DNA of 64,000 nt from Bog-532 sp963742875 (GTDB lineage Bacteria > Actinomycetota > Actinomycetes > Streptosporangiales > Streptosporangiaceae), in assembly GCA_963742875.1 (NCBI GenBank), contig CAVUNO010000026.1, positions 868,001 to 932,000 of the forward strand. Reading direction: 5' to 3'. Shown here in pieces: positions 34,277-41,700 of the stretch. A program made the translations under genes and the position numbers. The notes under the pieces were generated by a model. It searched no databases and had not been told where the DNA came from. It saw nothing but the letters and a program-made list of their open reading frames with translations. Position 1 is the first letter of the stretch. Every line of letters starts with the position of its first letter.

Positions 34277-36409
34277 TCAGGGGCCGGTGAGCGGCACGTA
34301 TGCAGGCTTGGCCCCGTCCGGCGGAATCTTCATGGTCTGCAGTGCGAACTTCATGACCTGATAGAAGACCGGGCCGGCCGCGACGTCGCCGAAGTACCCG
34401 CCCTTCCTCGGGTTCTGCACGTTGACCGCCACGACAATCTGCGGGTTGTTGCCGGGGGCCATGCCGATGTAGCTGGCCCCGTACTTGCACAGGCACTTCT
34501 TGGCGGCGTCCCACTCCTGGGACGTGCCGGTCTTGGCGGCGACCGCGTAGCCGGGGATGATCCCCCACGGCTCGCTGGCCTCCTCGTCGACCGCTGGGAC
34601 CTGCTGCAGGGCCCCGATCAGGCTTAGGGCCGTGCTGGCCCGGATGACCCGGCGGGACGGGGACGCGGGGGCGGGGCTGTAGGTACCCGTGCTGCTGGTG
34701 GTGCCCTGGATTAGGGTCGGCTGGACGCGCACGCCGCCGTTCGCGATCGTGGCGTACACGCTGGCCATCTGGACCGCGTTGACATCGACGCCCTGGCCGA
34801 ACGACAACGTGTAACGCTCGTCGCCCCACCACCCCGAGGGCGCGGGCAGCAGGCCGGGCGATTCGCCGGGGAGGTTCAGGCCGGTGGGTGAGTCGATACC
34901 GAACGCCCGCAGGTAGTCGTACTGGGTCTGCGGCGGCACGTGCCGGACGACCTGGACCATGCCGTCGTTGCTGGAGTTGGCCAGGATGCCGGCGATCGTC
35001 CAGCGCTCGACGGGGTGGTACTCGGCGTCGTGGAAGGTGTAGCCGCCCTCGTCGATCACGTCGGGGACGGTGTAGGTACTCGTGATCGACTGGCCGCCCT
35101 TCTGCATCGCCGCAGAGGCCGTGACTACCTTGGCCGTGCTGCCCGGCTCGAAGATGTCCTGGATCGCCAGGTTGGAGGATGCTTCGGGATTGGCCGACGC
35201 GCCCGGTTCGTAGGCCGGCCACTGCGCCATGGCCAGGATCTTGCCCGTGCTGGGCTGCATGATCACGACCGTGCAGTCGTCCGCGTCGCTCTTGCTCACC
35301 TGCTGCTGGCAGGCCTGCTGCGCCTCCCACTGCAGCGCGGGGATGATCGTCAGGCGCAGCCCGCTGCCGTTGACGGCGGGCGTGTTCTTGCCCGCGGCCA
35401 GCGGGATCTGCTCACCGTCGGTGCCGACCTGGAACTGCTCGCTGCCGGGCTTGCCCGCTAGCAGCGCGTCGTCGGAGTACTCTAGCCCGGCCGCACCGGT
35501 CAGGTTGCCGGTCCCGGTCGTGTGGGTGAAGCCGAGCAGGTTGGAGGTCACTTCGCCGTCGGGGTAGATCCGGCTGTAGCTGGCCTGCATGGCGACGCCG
35601 GGCAGCCCGGTGCCGACGGTCGGCTCGCTGCTGGTGCTGGTTCCGGTGGCGCCGGGCAGCGTCAGCCCCTTGATCTGATCGGCGACCTGCTGGGTGACCC
35701 CCTTCTTGAGCACCACGTACTGGCTCGAGGTCGGATTCTGGAGCAGGCTCAGGATGTCGGTCTCGGTCATGCCGAGCGGCCCGGCCAGGTCGGCGGCGAT
35801 CTGCGGCATCTGGGCCGCGCTCATCATCACCGGGTCCGCGTAGACCAGGTAGGTCTGCACGGTGAGGGCCAGCGGCTGGCCGTTCGCGGCCGTGATCGTG
35901 CCGCGCACCGCCGGAATGCTTTCGCCCTGCAGCCGCTGGTCCTGCGCCAGCTGCAGGTAGGTGCGCGATTCAAAGCCCTGGAGCTGAATCAGGCGCCCGG
36001 CGAACAGGGACAGCACGAAGGCGATGGCCAGCAGCGTCGCCCCCAGCCGCCGTCCCGGGTCGGCCCGCGGCCGCAGTACCCGGTGCACCACGGCGCGCGG
36101 GCGAGGATGCGGGCGCGGGGGACGGCCGTTACGCGCGAGTTCCGGCCGGGCGGGCCGGTGGCCGGGCCGGGGACCGGTGGGCTTCGAGGCCGGGGGCTTC
36201 CGCCCCGGGGGTATCGGTCCGGAAGGCCTGGCGCTCTTGGATTGGCCTGCCGCAGGCCTGGCCCCCGGCCGGGGCGGGCTGGATGCACTGGGGCGCCTCG
36301 TCCCGCGCGCCGGGCCCGGCCGTCCCGGTCCCGGGCCGCCCCGGCCGACGGCCCCGCGCGAGCCGCGCCCGCCATCGCGCGGTTCACGTCCCCCGCCCCG
36401 CATGGTCAT
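34277..36409 (-). CDS. ftsI: Septal penicillin-binding protein 3 (FtsI) with long basic N-terminal tail
   Basis: Class B transpeptidase that crosslinks septal peptidoglycan with FtsW. 710 residues from the ATG at 36409, which overlaps the ftsL stop. The N-terminal 120 residues are a Pro/Arg/Gly-rich cytoplasmic tail, followed by one membrane segment (LGATLLAIAFVLSLFAGRLIQLQ) and the PBP dimer domain. The transpeptidase has EPGSTAKVV (Ser-x-x-Lys), NSSNDG (Ser-x-Asn) and AKTGTSQEW (Lys-Thr-Gly). Streptomyces FtsI has a much shorter tail. Complete. Confidence 0.96.
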   Translation of the reverse strand: MTMRGGGREPRDGGRGSRGAVGRGGPGPGRPGPARGTRRPSASSPPRPGARPAAGQSKSARPSGPIPPGRKPPASKPTGPRPGHRPARPELARNGRPPRPHPRPRAVVHRVLRPRADPGRRLGATLLAIAFVLSLFAGRLIQLQGFESRTYLQLAQDQRLQGESIPAVRGTITAANGQPLALTVQTYLVYADPVMMSAAQMPQIAADLAGPLGMTETDILSLLQNPTSSQYVVLKKGVTQQVADQIKGLTLPGATGTSTSSEPTVGTGLPGVAMQASYSRIYPDGEVTSNLLGFTHTTGTGNLTGAAGLEYSDDALLAGKPGSEQFQVGTDGEQIPLAAGKNTPAVNGSGLRLTIIPALQWEAQQACQQQVSKSDADDCTVVIMQPSTGKILAMAQWPAYEPGASANPEASSNLAIQDIFEPGSTAKVVTASAAMQKGGQSITSTYTVPDVIDEGGYTFHDAEYHPVERWTIAGILANSSNDGMVQVVRHVPPQTQYDYLRAFGIDSPTGLNLPGESPGLLPAPSGWWGDERYTLSFGQGVDVNAVQMASVYATIANGGVRVQPTLIQGTTSSTGTYSPAPASPSRRVIRASTALSLIGALQQVPAVDEEASEPWGIIPGYAVAAKTGTSQEWDAAKKCLCKYGASYIGMAPGNNPQIVVAVNVQNPRKGGYFGDVAAGPVFYQVMKFALQTMKIPPDGAKPAYVPLTGP

Positions 36410-37164
36410 GGGGTGTAACCAGGGACCTGAATGTTCGCCGCGGCGCCGGAGGCAGCGTCGCTGGAGATCTTGCCGGTCTTTACGTTGAGGAACTGCAGCT
36501 GGCCGACCGGCCGCATGCCGAGCTGCTCGGCCCGCTGGGCGATCACGCTCGGCGCCTGGTCCTGGGCCACCTGCTGCTGGAGTTGCTGCTGCTGCTTGAC
36601 CAGGGCCTGACCCTGCTGCTGCAGGTTCGTGATGCGGAACGAACCGGCGGCGAGCGTCGTACTGATCACGAGCAGGCATACCAGCGCGCCGCAGAGCATG
36701 CCCACGATCAGCAGGACGAACGGCATTCGGCGGCGGCCACCGGCGCTCGCGCCGGTGGCCGGACGCGGGGACGCCGCCGCCCCGGGACGCGGCGGGCTGG
36801 CCGGACGCGGGGACGCCGCCGCCCCGGGACGCGGCGGGCTGGCCGGACGCGGGGACGCCGCCGCCCCGGGACGCGGCGGGCTGGCCGGACGCGGGGACGC
36901 CGCCGCCCCGGGACGCGGCGGGCTGGCCGGACGCGGGGATGCCGACACGCGTGCGGACACGGTGGCGGCACGCGGCGGTTGCGGTGCGCGCGCTGGACGA
37001 GCGGGCCTCGCTGGACTCGGTGGGCTCTCCGGGCGGGCTGGGCGCGGGGGGCGGGGTGCGCGGGCAGGCTGGGGCGGAGCGGTCACCCGGGTTGCGCGGG
37101 ACTGCCCGGGGGCGCGGTTGCCGCGGGTTCGCGGGGGGGCTGAGTCGCTAATTCGGGTGGCCAT
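36406..37164 (-). CDS. ftsL: FtsL-like septum protein with tandem Pro-rich repeats
   Basis: 252 residues from the ATG at 37164 (GAAGGGG upstream). The first 160 residues are disordered Ala/Pro/Arg-rich sequence containing four copies of ASPRPASPPRPGAA. Then comes one membrane segment (MPFVLLIVGMLCGALVCLLVISTTLAAG) and a periplasmic coiled coil rich in Gln (LQQQGQALVKQQQQLQQQV) ending IAQRAEQLGMRPVGQLQFL, the usual FtsL/FtsB-type end. Identity rests on topology and position between rsmH and ftsI. It forms a complex with FtsQ and FtsB in other bacteria. Confidence 0.88.
   Translation of the reverse strand: MATRISDSAPPRTRGNRAPGQSRATRVTAPPQPARAPRPPRPARPESPPSPARPARPARAPQPPRAATVSARVSASPRPASPPRPGAAASPRPASPPRPGAAASPRPASPPRPGAAASPRPASPPRPGAAASPRPATGASAGGRRRMPFVLLIVGMLCGALVCLLVISTTLAAGSFRITNLQQQGQALVKQQQQLQQQVAQDQAPSVIAQRAEQLGMRPVGQLQFLNVKTGKISSDAASGAAANIQVPGYTP
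36755..36940. repeat. 42-bp in-frame tandem repeat in ftsL
   Basis: Four near-identical 42-bp units starting at 36755, 36797, 36839 and 36881, plus a partial fifth at 36923. Each encodes 14 residues (ASPRPASPPRPGAA) of the FtsL cytoplasmic tail. Confidence 0.95.
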
Positions 37165-37186
37165 GTCATCCGCCCCTTCATGCCGA

Positions 37187-38146
37187 TCACGCCGCCTTCT
37201 TGATACGTTCGGCGGCCCGGAGCCGCGCTGATGCCGCACGAGGGTTAGCGGCGAGTTCTTCTGCTGATGGCCGCAGCGCTCCCCTGGTCAGCAGGCGGAA
37301 CCGCGGCCCGCTCACGGACAGCGGCACCGGCAGGCCGGGCGGGGTGGTGTCGGCCGCGGCCGCGGCGAGCACACGCTTGACCGCGCGGTCTTCGAGCGAG
37401 TGGTAGGCGAGGACGACGATCCGGCCCCCCAGCGAGAGAAGGTCGAGGGCATCGGGCAGCGCGCGCCCGAGCAGGGCCAGTTCGCGGTTCACCTCGATCC
37501 GGAGCGCCTGGAACGTCCGCTTGGCGGGGTGACCGCCGGTCCGCCGCGCGGCGGCGGGTATCGCTTCCCGGACGATGTCGCTCAGCCGGCTCGTGGAGGT
37601 GATCGGGGACTGGGACCGCTCCCGCACCACCGCGTCGGCGATCCGCCGGGCGAACCGCTCCTCGCCGTACTCGCGCAGCACGCGGGCCAGTTCCCCGGCC
37701 GGGTAGCGGTTCACGACCTCGGCCGCGCTGGGCTCGCGGGTGCGATCCATGCGCATGTCCAGCGGCGCGTCGTAGGAGTACGCGAAGCCGCGCTCGGGGT
37801 CGTCGAGTTGGGGGGACGAGACACCGAGGTCGAACAGGACGCCCTGCACGCTGTCCAGGCCCGCGGCGGCGATGATGGCCGGGATTTCGTCGTAGAAGGC
37901 GTGCACGAGCGTGACCCGGTCCGCGTAGGCGGACAGCAGCTCGCGGGACCGCTCGATCGCGGTCAGGTCGGCGTCGACACCGATCAGGATGAGCCCGGGA
38001 TAGGCCGCGAGCAGGGCCCGGGCGTGACCGGCCCGGCCGAGCGTCGCGTCGAGGAGCACGGCACCGGCCCGCTCCAGGGCCGGCCCGAGCAAGGCCGTGA
38101 CGGTGCCGGCCATGACCGGCACGTGGCCGGCGGATGACTCGCCCAT
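37187..38146 (-). CDS. rsmH: 16S rRNA m4C1402 methyltransferase
   Basis: SAM-dependent methyltransferase (MraW) acting on 16S rRNA. 319 residues from the ATG at 38146, preceded by GTTGGGGG. Motifs: HVPVMAGTVTALL, LLDATLGRAGHARALL (SAM loop; the usual GxGGH reads GRAGH), GVDADLTAIERS, GVLFDLGVSSPQLDDPERGFAYSYDAPLDMRMD region, and FQALRIEVNREL. The C-terminus ends RAAERIKKAA. Upstream is a 178-base gap to mraZ. Confidence 0.95.
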   Translation of the reverse strand: MGESSAGHVPVMAGTVTALLGPALERAGAVLLDATLGRAGHARALLAAYPGLILIGVDADLTAIERSRELLSAYADRVTLVHAFYDEIPAIIAAAGLDSVQGVLFDLGVSSPQLDDPERGFAYSYDAPLDMRMDRTREPSAAEVVNRYPAGELARVLREYGEERFARRIADAVVRERSQSPITSTSRLSDIVREAIPAAARRTGGHPAKRTFQALRIEVNRELALLGRALPDALDLLSLGGRIVVLAYHSLEDRAVKRVLAAAAADTTPPGLPVPLSVSGPRFRLLTRGALRPSAEELAANPRAASARLRAAERIKKAA

Positions 38147-38324
38147 CAGACCCCCAACGTCCTCGCTTGCCGCCGCCTTCCGCGCCCCCGGCCGGGACCC
38201 CATCCGCGCCGCGCGGGCCGCCAGCCGCCTGGCACCGGGGAAGTGATGCCAGCCAGCCGGCGGCCCAGCGCGGGTGGAGACCCCGCCGGGGACCGCAGGA
38301 CCGGGCGCCAGGCCCGGTCCCCCG

Positions 38325-38765
38325 TCACAAGATCCCGGGCAGCACCTCCTGCGACGCCTCCGAGAAGGCTTCCTCCTGGCTGGCCAGGTAGGTCTCCCAG
38401 GCACCGGCGTCCCAGATCTCCATGCGGGTGTTGGCGCCGATCACGACGCAGTCCCGCTCCAGGCCGGCGTAGGTCCGCAGCGAGGGCGGGACGGTAATAC
38501 GGCCCTGCTTGTCCGGGACCTGGTCGAAGGCGCTGGCGAACAGCACGCGGCTGTAGTCCCGGAGATCTTTGCGGGTGACCGGCGCGGTGCTCATGGCCTC
38601 GGTCATCCGGCCGAACTCCGCGAGCGGGAAGACGTAGAGGCAGCGCTCCTGGCCTTTCGTGATCACCACACCCCCGGCGAGTTCGTCGCGGTACTTGGCG
38701 GGCAGGATCAGCCGGCCCTTCTCGTCGAGCCGGGGCGTATGGGTGCCGAGGAACACGGCACTCAC
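38325..38765 (-). CDS. mraZ: Transcriptional regulator MraZ
   Basis: AbrB-like double-domain repressor of the dcw operon. 146 residues. Two SpoVT/AbrB repeats: FLGTHTPRLDEKGRLILPAKYR (about 5-26) and FDQVPDKQGRITVPPSLRTYAGL (about 80-102), each with the DxxGR DNA-binding loop. First gene of the dcw cluster. Its promoter contains three GTGGA repeats at 10-bp spacing, the layout MraZ binds, so autorepression is expected. Confidence 0.97.
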   Translation of the reverse strand: MSAVFLGTHTPRLDEKGRLILPAKYRDELAGGVVITKGQERCLYVFPLAEFGRMTEAMSTAPVTRKDLRDYSRVLFASAFDQVPDKQGRITVPPSLRTYAGLERDCVVIGANTRMEIWDAGAWETYLASQEEAFSEASQEVLPGIL

Positions 38766-38830
38766 CTCCCCAGTCCCGCCAGTAGCACGGCTGAGCTACT
38801 ACCGCATGGCCCCTTACTACCCCATGGCGC

Positions 38831-38861
38831 TCCACTGTACTCCACATTCCTCCACGGTCAA
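38831..38861 (-). promoter_or_regulatory. mraZ promoter with overlapping MraZ box
   Basis: Minus strand TTGACC (38861-38856), 16-base spacer, TACAGT (38839-38834). GTGGA occurs three times at exact 10-base steps (38855-38851, 38845-38841, 38835-38831), covering the spacer and -10. Three or more direct repeats of this type with 5-bp gaps are the known MraZ operator layout. Leader about 60 bases. Confidence 0.75.
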
Positions 38862-39350
38862 CGCTCGAACGGGGCGTGTCCCGGCCTCGCCAAATCGGTA
38901 AAGCCGCAGTTCAGAAGCGGTGGGGCGAAGTGGGGGCAGCCGTGATCGGGGTGACCGGCTGCCCGTTGACCGGCGGGCCCGTGGCCGCGCGGCGCCGGGA
39001 ACTGGCGGCGAGGTGCCGGGAAACCGCCCGGACAGCACCTAGATGGCGCCCGGATAACGCCCGAACAGCCGCTGGTGGGGCAAAGTGGGGACGCCCGGGC
39101 CTGGGGTCCGCCCGCAGGGATGAACCGGATGTCCAGGCCGTTGACCGCTGTGAAACGTAATAAAAGTGGTATGGGCCGGGCATTGTATGGCGTAGCAGAA
39201 CAAGAACCTCCCTGTTCCGGTCGCGGACGAAGCGTCGCGCATCAGGCGAGGTAAGACGTACTGTCGGTAGGAGGCAGCCAGCAGGCGGGGGCGTGGCCTG
39301 CCCGCCGGCCGCCGGTGTGGCTTGAGGCCCGTCGAGGAGGCCAGGTGGTA
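38862..39350. other. Divergent mraZ/moxR intergenic region with paired GTGGGG elements
   Basis: No gene. The plus strand carries GTGGGG pairs at 10-bp steps at 38920/38930 and again at 39075/39085, within the shared string GGTGGGGC(G/A)AAGTGGGG. They resemble MraZ-type repeats in the opposite orientation. A lower-GC patch at 39140-39210 (TTGACC at 39141, TAATAA at 39159) probably holds the moxR promoter, though no ideal -10 spacing is seen. GAGGAGG at 39334-39340 is the moxR ribosome site. Confidence 0.55.
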
Positions 39351-40322
39351 GTGCAGATGGGGCGCGACCCAGGCAGCGCGCTCGACGACCTCGTGACGGT
39401 GGCCGGCCGCATCGGCGGGGCCGTCGAATCGGTGATCGACGGGAAGGCCAACGCGGTCCGCCTCACGCTCACCGTGCTGCTGGCCGAGGGCCACCTGCTC
39501 ATCGAGGACGTCCCGGGGGTCGGCAAGACCATGCTGGCCAAGGCGCTGGCGAGATCAATCGACTGCTCGGTGCGCCGGATCCAGTTCACCCCGGACCTGC
39601 TGCCCAGCGACGTCACCGGTGTGAGCGCCTTCAACCAGGAACGGCGCGAGTTCGAGTTCAAGCCGGGGCCGGTGTTCGCCAACATCGTCGTCGGTGACGA
39701 GATCAACCGCGCCTCCCCGAAAACGCAGTCCGCGCTGCTGGAAAGCATGGAGGAGGGGCAGGTCACCGTCGACGGGACCACCTTCCCGCTGGAATCGCCG
39801 TTCATGGTGATCGCCACGCAGAACCCGGTGGAGATGGAGGGGACCTACCCGCTCCCCGAAGCCCAGCGGGACCGGTTCACCGCTCGCATCTCCATCGGCT
39901 ACCCGACGGCGGCCGCGGAGCTGGAGATGATCGACACGCACGGCTCGGCGTCGCCGCTGGACGACGTGAAGCCCGTCGCCCACGCCACCGACATCCGGCA
40001 CCTGGCGGCGGCGGTGCGCGGCGTGATGGTCTCTGACCTGCTCAAGCCGTACGTGATCAACCTGGTCAACGCGACCCGTTCGCACGCGGACCTGCGGCTC
40101 GGTGCCTCCCCGCGGGCGACGCTTCATCTGCTGCGAGCCAGCCGGGCCTGGGCGGCGCTCGACGGCCGGGACTACGTCATCCCGGACGACGTGCAGGCCC
40201 TGGCCGTGCCGGTGCTCGCGCACCGGCTGCTGCCCACCCCGGAGGCTCTCGTCGCGGGACAGTTGCCCGAGCAGGTGCTGGCCGGCATCGTCGCCCGGCT
40301 GCCGCTGCCGGCCCGCCGGTGA
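39351..40322 (+). CDS. MoxR family AAA+ ATPase
   Basis: Chaperone-like ATPase of the MoxR family, usually paired with DUF58/VWA partners. 323 residues with the GTG at 39351 chosen for its 10-base distance from GAGGAGG; GTG 39345 and ATG 39357 are alternatives. Walker A DVPGVGKTMLAKALA, Walker B IVVGDEINRASPKTQSALLE, sensor 1 VIATQNPVEMEGTYPLPEAQRDRF, and a C-terminal lid with SPRATLHLLRASRAWA. First of a three-gene unit with DUF58 and transglutaminase genes; its substrate is not known. Confidence 0.95.
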   Translation: MQMGRDPGSALDDLVTVAGRIGGAVESVIDGKANAVRLTLTVLLAEGHLLIEDVPGVGKTMLAKALARSIDCSVRRIQFTPDLLPSDVTGVSAFNQERREFEFKPGPVFANIVVGDEINRASPKTQSALLESMEEGQVTVDGTTFPLESPFMVIATQNPVEMEGTYPLPEAQRDRFTARISIGYPTAAAELEMIDTHGSASPLDDVKPVAHATDIRHLAAAVRGVMVSDLLKPYVINLVNATRSHADLRLGASPRATLHLLRASRAWAALDGRDYVIPDDVQALAVPVLAHRLLPTPEALVAGQLPEQVLAGIVARLPLPARR

Positions 40323-40341
40323 CGGGCTGGTCCGTGCTTTC

Positions 40342-41700
40342 ATGCGGGCACTGATCGACGCGCTGACCGCCAGGGGCAAGACGTTCCTGGCCATAGGGGG
40401 CGCGGCGGTCGTCGCCGGCTTCGCCCTGGACGAGGCCGACCTGCTGCGCATCGGCGTCCTGCTGATGATGCTCCCGCTGCTGTCCGCGATCGGGGCCACC
40501 CGGGCCCGCTACCGGCTGTCCTGCAACCGGCAGCTGGTCCCGCGCCGGGTCCCGGCCGGGCACCCGGCCGAGGTGCGCATCCGGTTGTCCAACATCTCCC
40601 GGCTGCGCACCGGGCTGCTGCTCGCCGAGGACGCGACCCCCCTCGTGGCCGGGAACCGGCAGCGCTTCGTGCTCGAGTCGATCGAGGCGGCCGGCCACCG
40701 CGAGCTGAGTTACCAGTGCCGGCTGGACCAGCGGGGCACATACACGATCGGCCCGTTGCAGATCCGGGTGGCCGACGTCTTCGGCCTAGTGTCGATCGGG
40801 CGGTCGTTCGCGACCAAGAGCACACTGGTGGTCACGCCGACGATCACGCCGCTCCCCCGCGTCGCGATCCCGGGCAGCCGTCTCGGCGATGGCGAAAGCG
40901 GCATGCGGACGGTCGCGGCGGCGGGGGAGGACGACATCGCCCCGCGCGCCTATCGGGACGGTGACGAGCTGCGCCGGGTGCACTGGCGATCCACCGCACG
41001 GTACGGCGAGCTGATGGTCCGCCGCGAGGAGCAGCAGTGGCACAACCGCGCGCTGCTGCTGATCGACGCCCGGCGACGCGCCTACACCGGCAGCGGCCCG
41101 GGATCGCCCTTCGAGTACGCGGTCGGTGCCGCGGCGTCCATCGGCGTCCATCTGGCCGCCCAGGGAATGGAGACGCGGCTGGTCACCGACTCCGGCGAGG
41201 TCACGCCCGCCGGGCCGGCCGCGGAATCGCTGCTGGAACGGCTGTCGGTGCTCCAGCCGACCCGGAACATCGATCTCGGCCGGGGCCTGGCCACATTGCG
41301 CGCCAGCAGCCGCGGGCACGTCATCGCGGTGACCGGGATGCTATCGCCCAGCCAGGCCCGGCAGCTGGCCGCCAGTCACCGGGGCACGGCTCCGGCCATG
41401 GCGGTAATGCTCGACGGGTTGCACTGGGATGCGCGGCGGACCGCACGGGGCAGCGGCCCGGCAGGCGAGCGCTCCGAGGCCAGGGCGGCGAGGGACATCC
41501 TCGTCGCCGCGGGATGGCGCGTCGCGATCGTCACGGCCGGCACCCCCCTCAGCGACGCCTGGCGGGAACTGCACAGCCCGGCCACGGCCAGCTTCCTGCA
41601 CCGGCCGGTCAGCACCGAGGCGCCCGCGATGCCGTCCGCAGTACCCCCGGTGACCGCAGTACCCCCGGTGACCGCAGTACCCCCTGAGGGGGTCGGATGA
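40342..41700 (+). CDS. DUF58 domain-containing membrane protein
   Basis: 452 residues from the ATG at 40342, 19 bases after the moxR stop. Two membrane segments near the N-terminus (FLAIGGAAVVAGFALDEA and LRIGVLLMMLPLLSAIGA), then a beta-rich region. The DUF58 motif AYRDGDELRRVHWRSTARYGELMVR (split here by its length) lies around 200-225, followed by a VWA-like fold (NRALLLIDARR). The C-terminus has a short AVPPVT repeat from an 18-bp duplicated unit. DUF58 proteins work with MoxR ATPases. The stop overlaps the next ATG. Confidence 0.93.
   Translation: MRALIDALTARGKTFLAIGGAAVVAGFALDEADLLRIGVLLMMLPLLSAIGATRARYRLSCNRQLVPRRVPAGHPAEVRIRLSNISRLRTGLLLAEDATPLVAGNRQRFVLESIEAAGHRELSYQCRLDQRGTYTIGPLQIRVADVFGLVSIGRSFATKSTLVVTPTITPLPRVAIPGSRLGDGESGMRTVAAAGEDDIAPRAYRDGDELRRVHWRSTARYGELMVRREEQQWHNRALLLIDARRRAYTGSGPGSPFEYAVGAAASIGVHLAAQGMETRLVTDSGEVTPAGPAAESLLERLSVLQPTRNIDLGRGLATLRASSRGHVIAVTGMLSPSQARQLAASHRGTAPAMAVMLDGLHWDARRTARGSGPAGERSEARAARDILVAAGWRVAIVTAGTPLSDAWRELHSPATASFLHRPVSTEAPAMPSAVPPVTAVPPVTAVPPEGVG

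Noticed and set aside
34224..35330. Long alternative frame inside ftsI on the same strand
   Set aside because: Composition is Arg/Gly-rich and it is fully nested in the clearly recognised FtsI transpeptidase domain.
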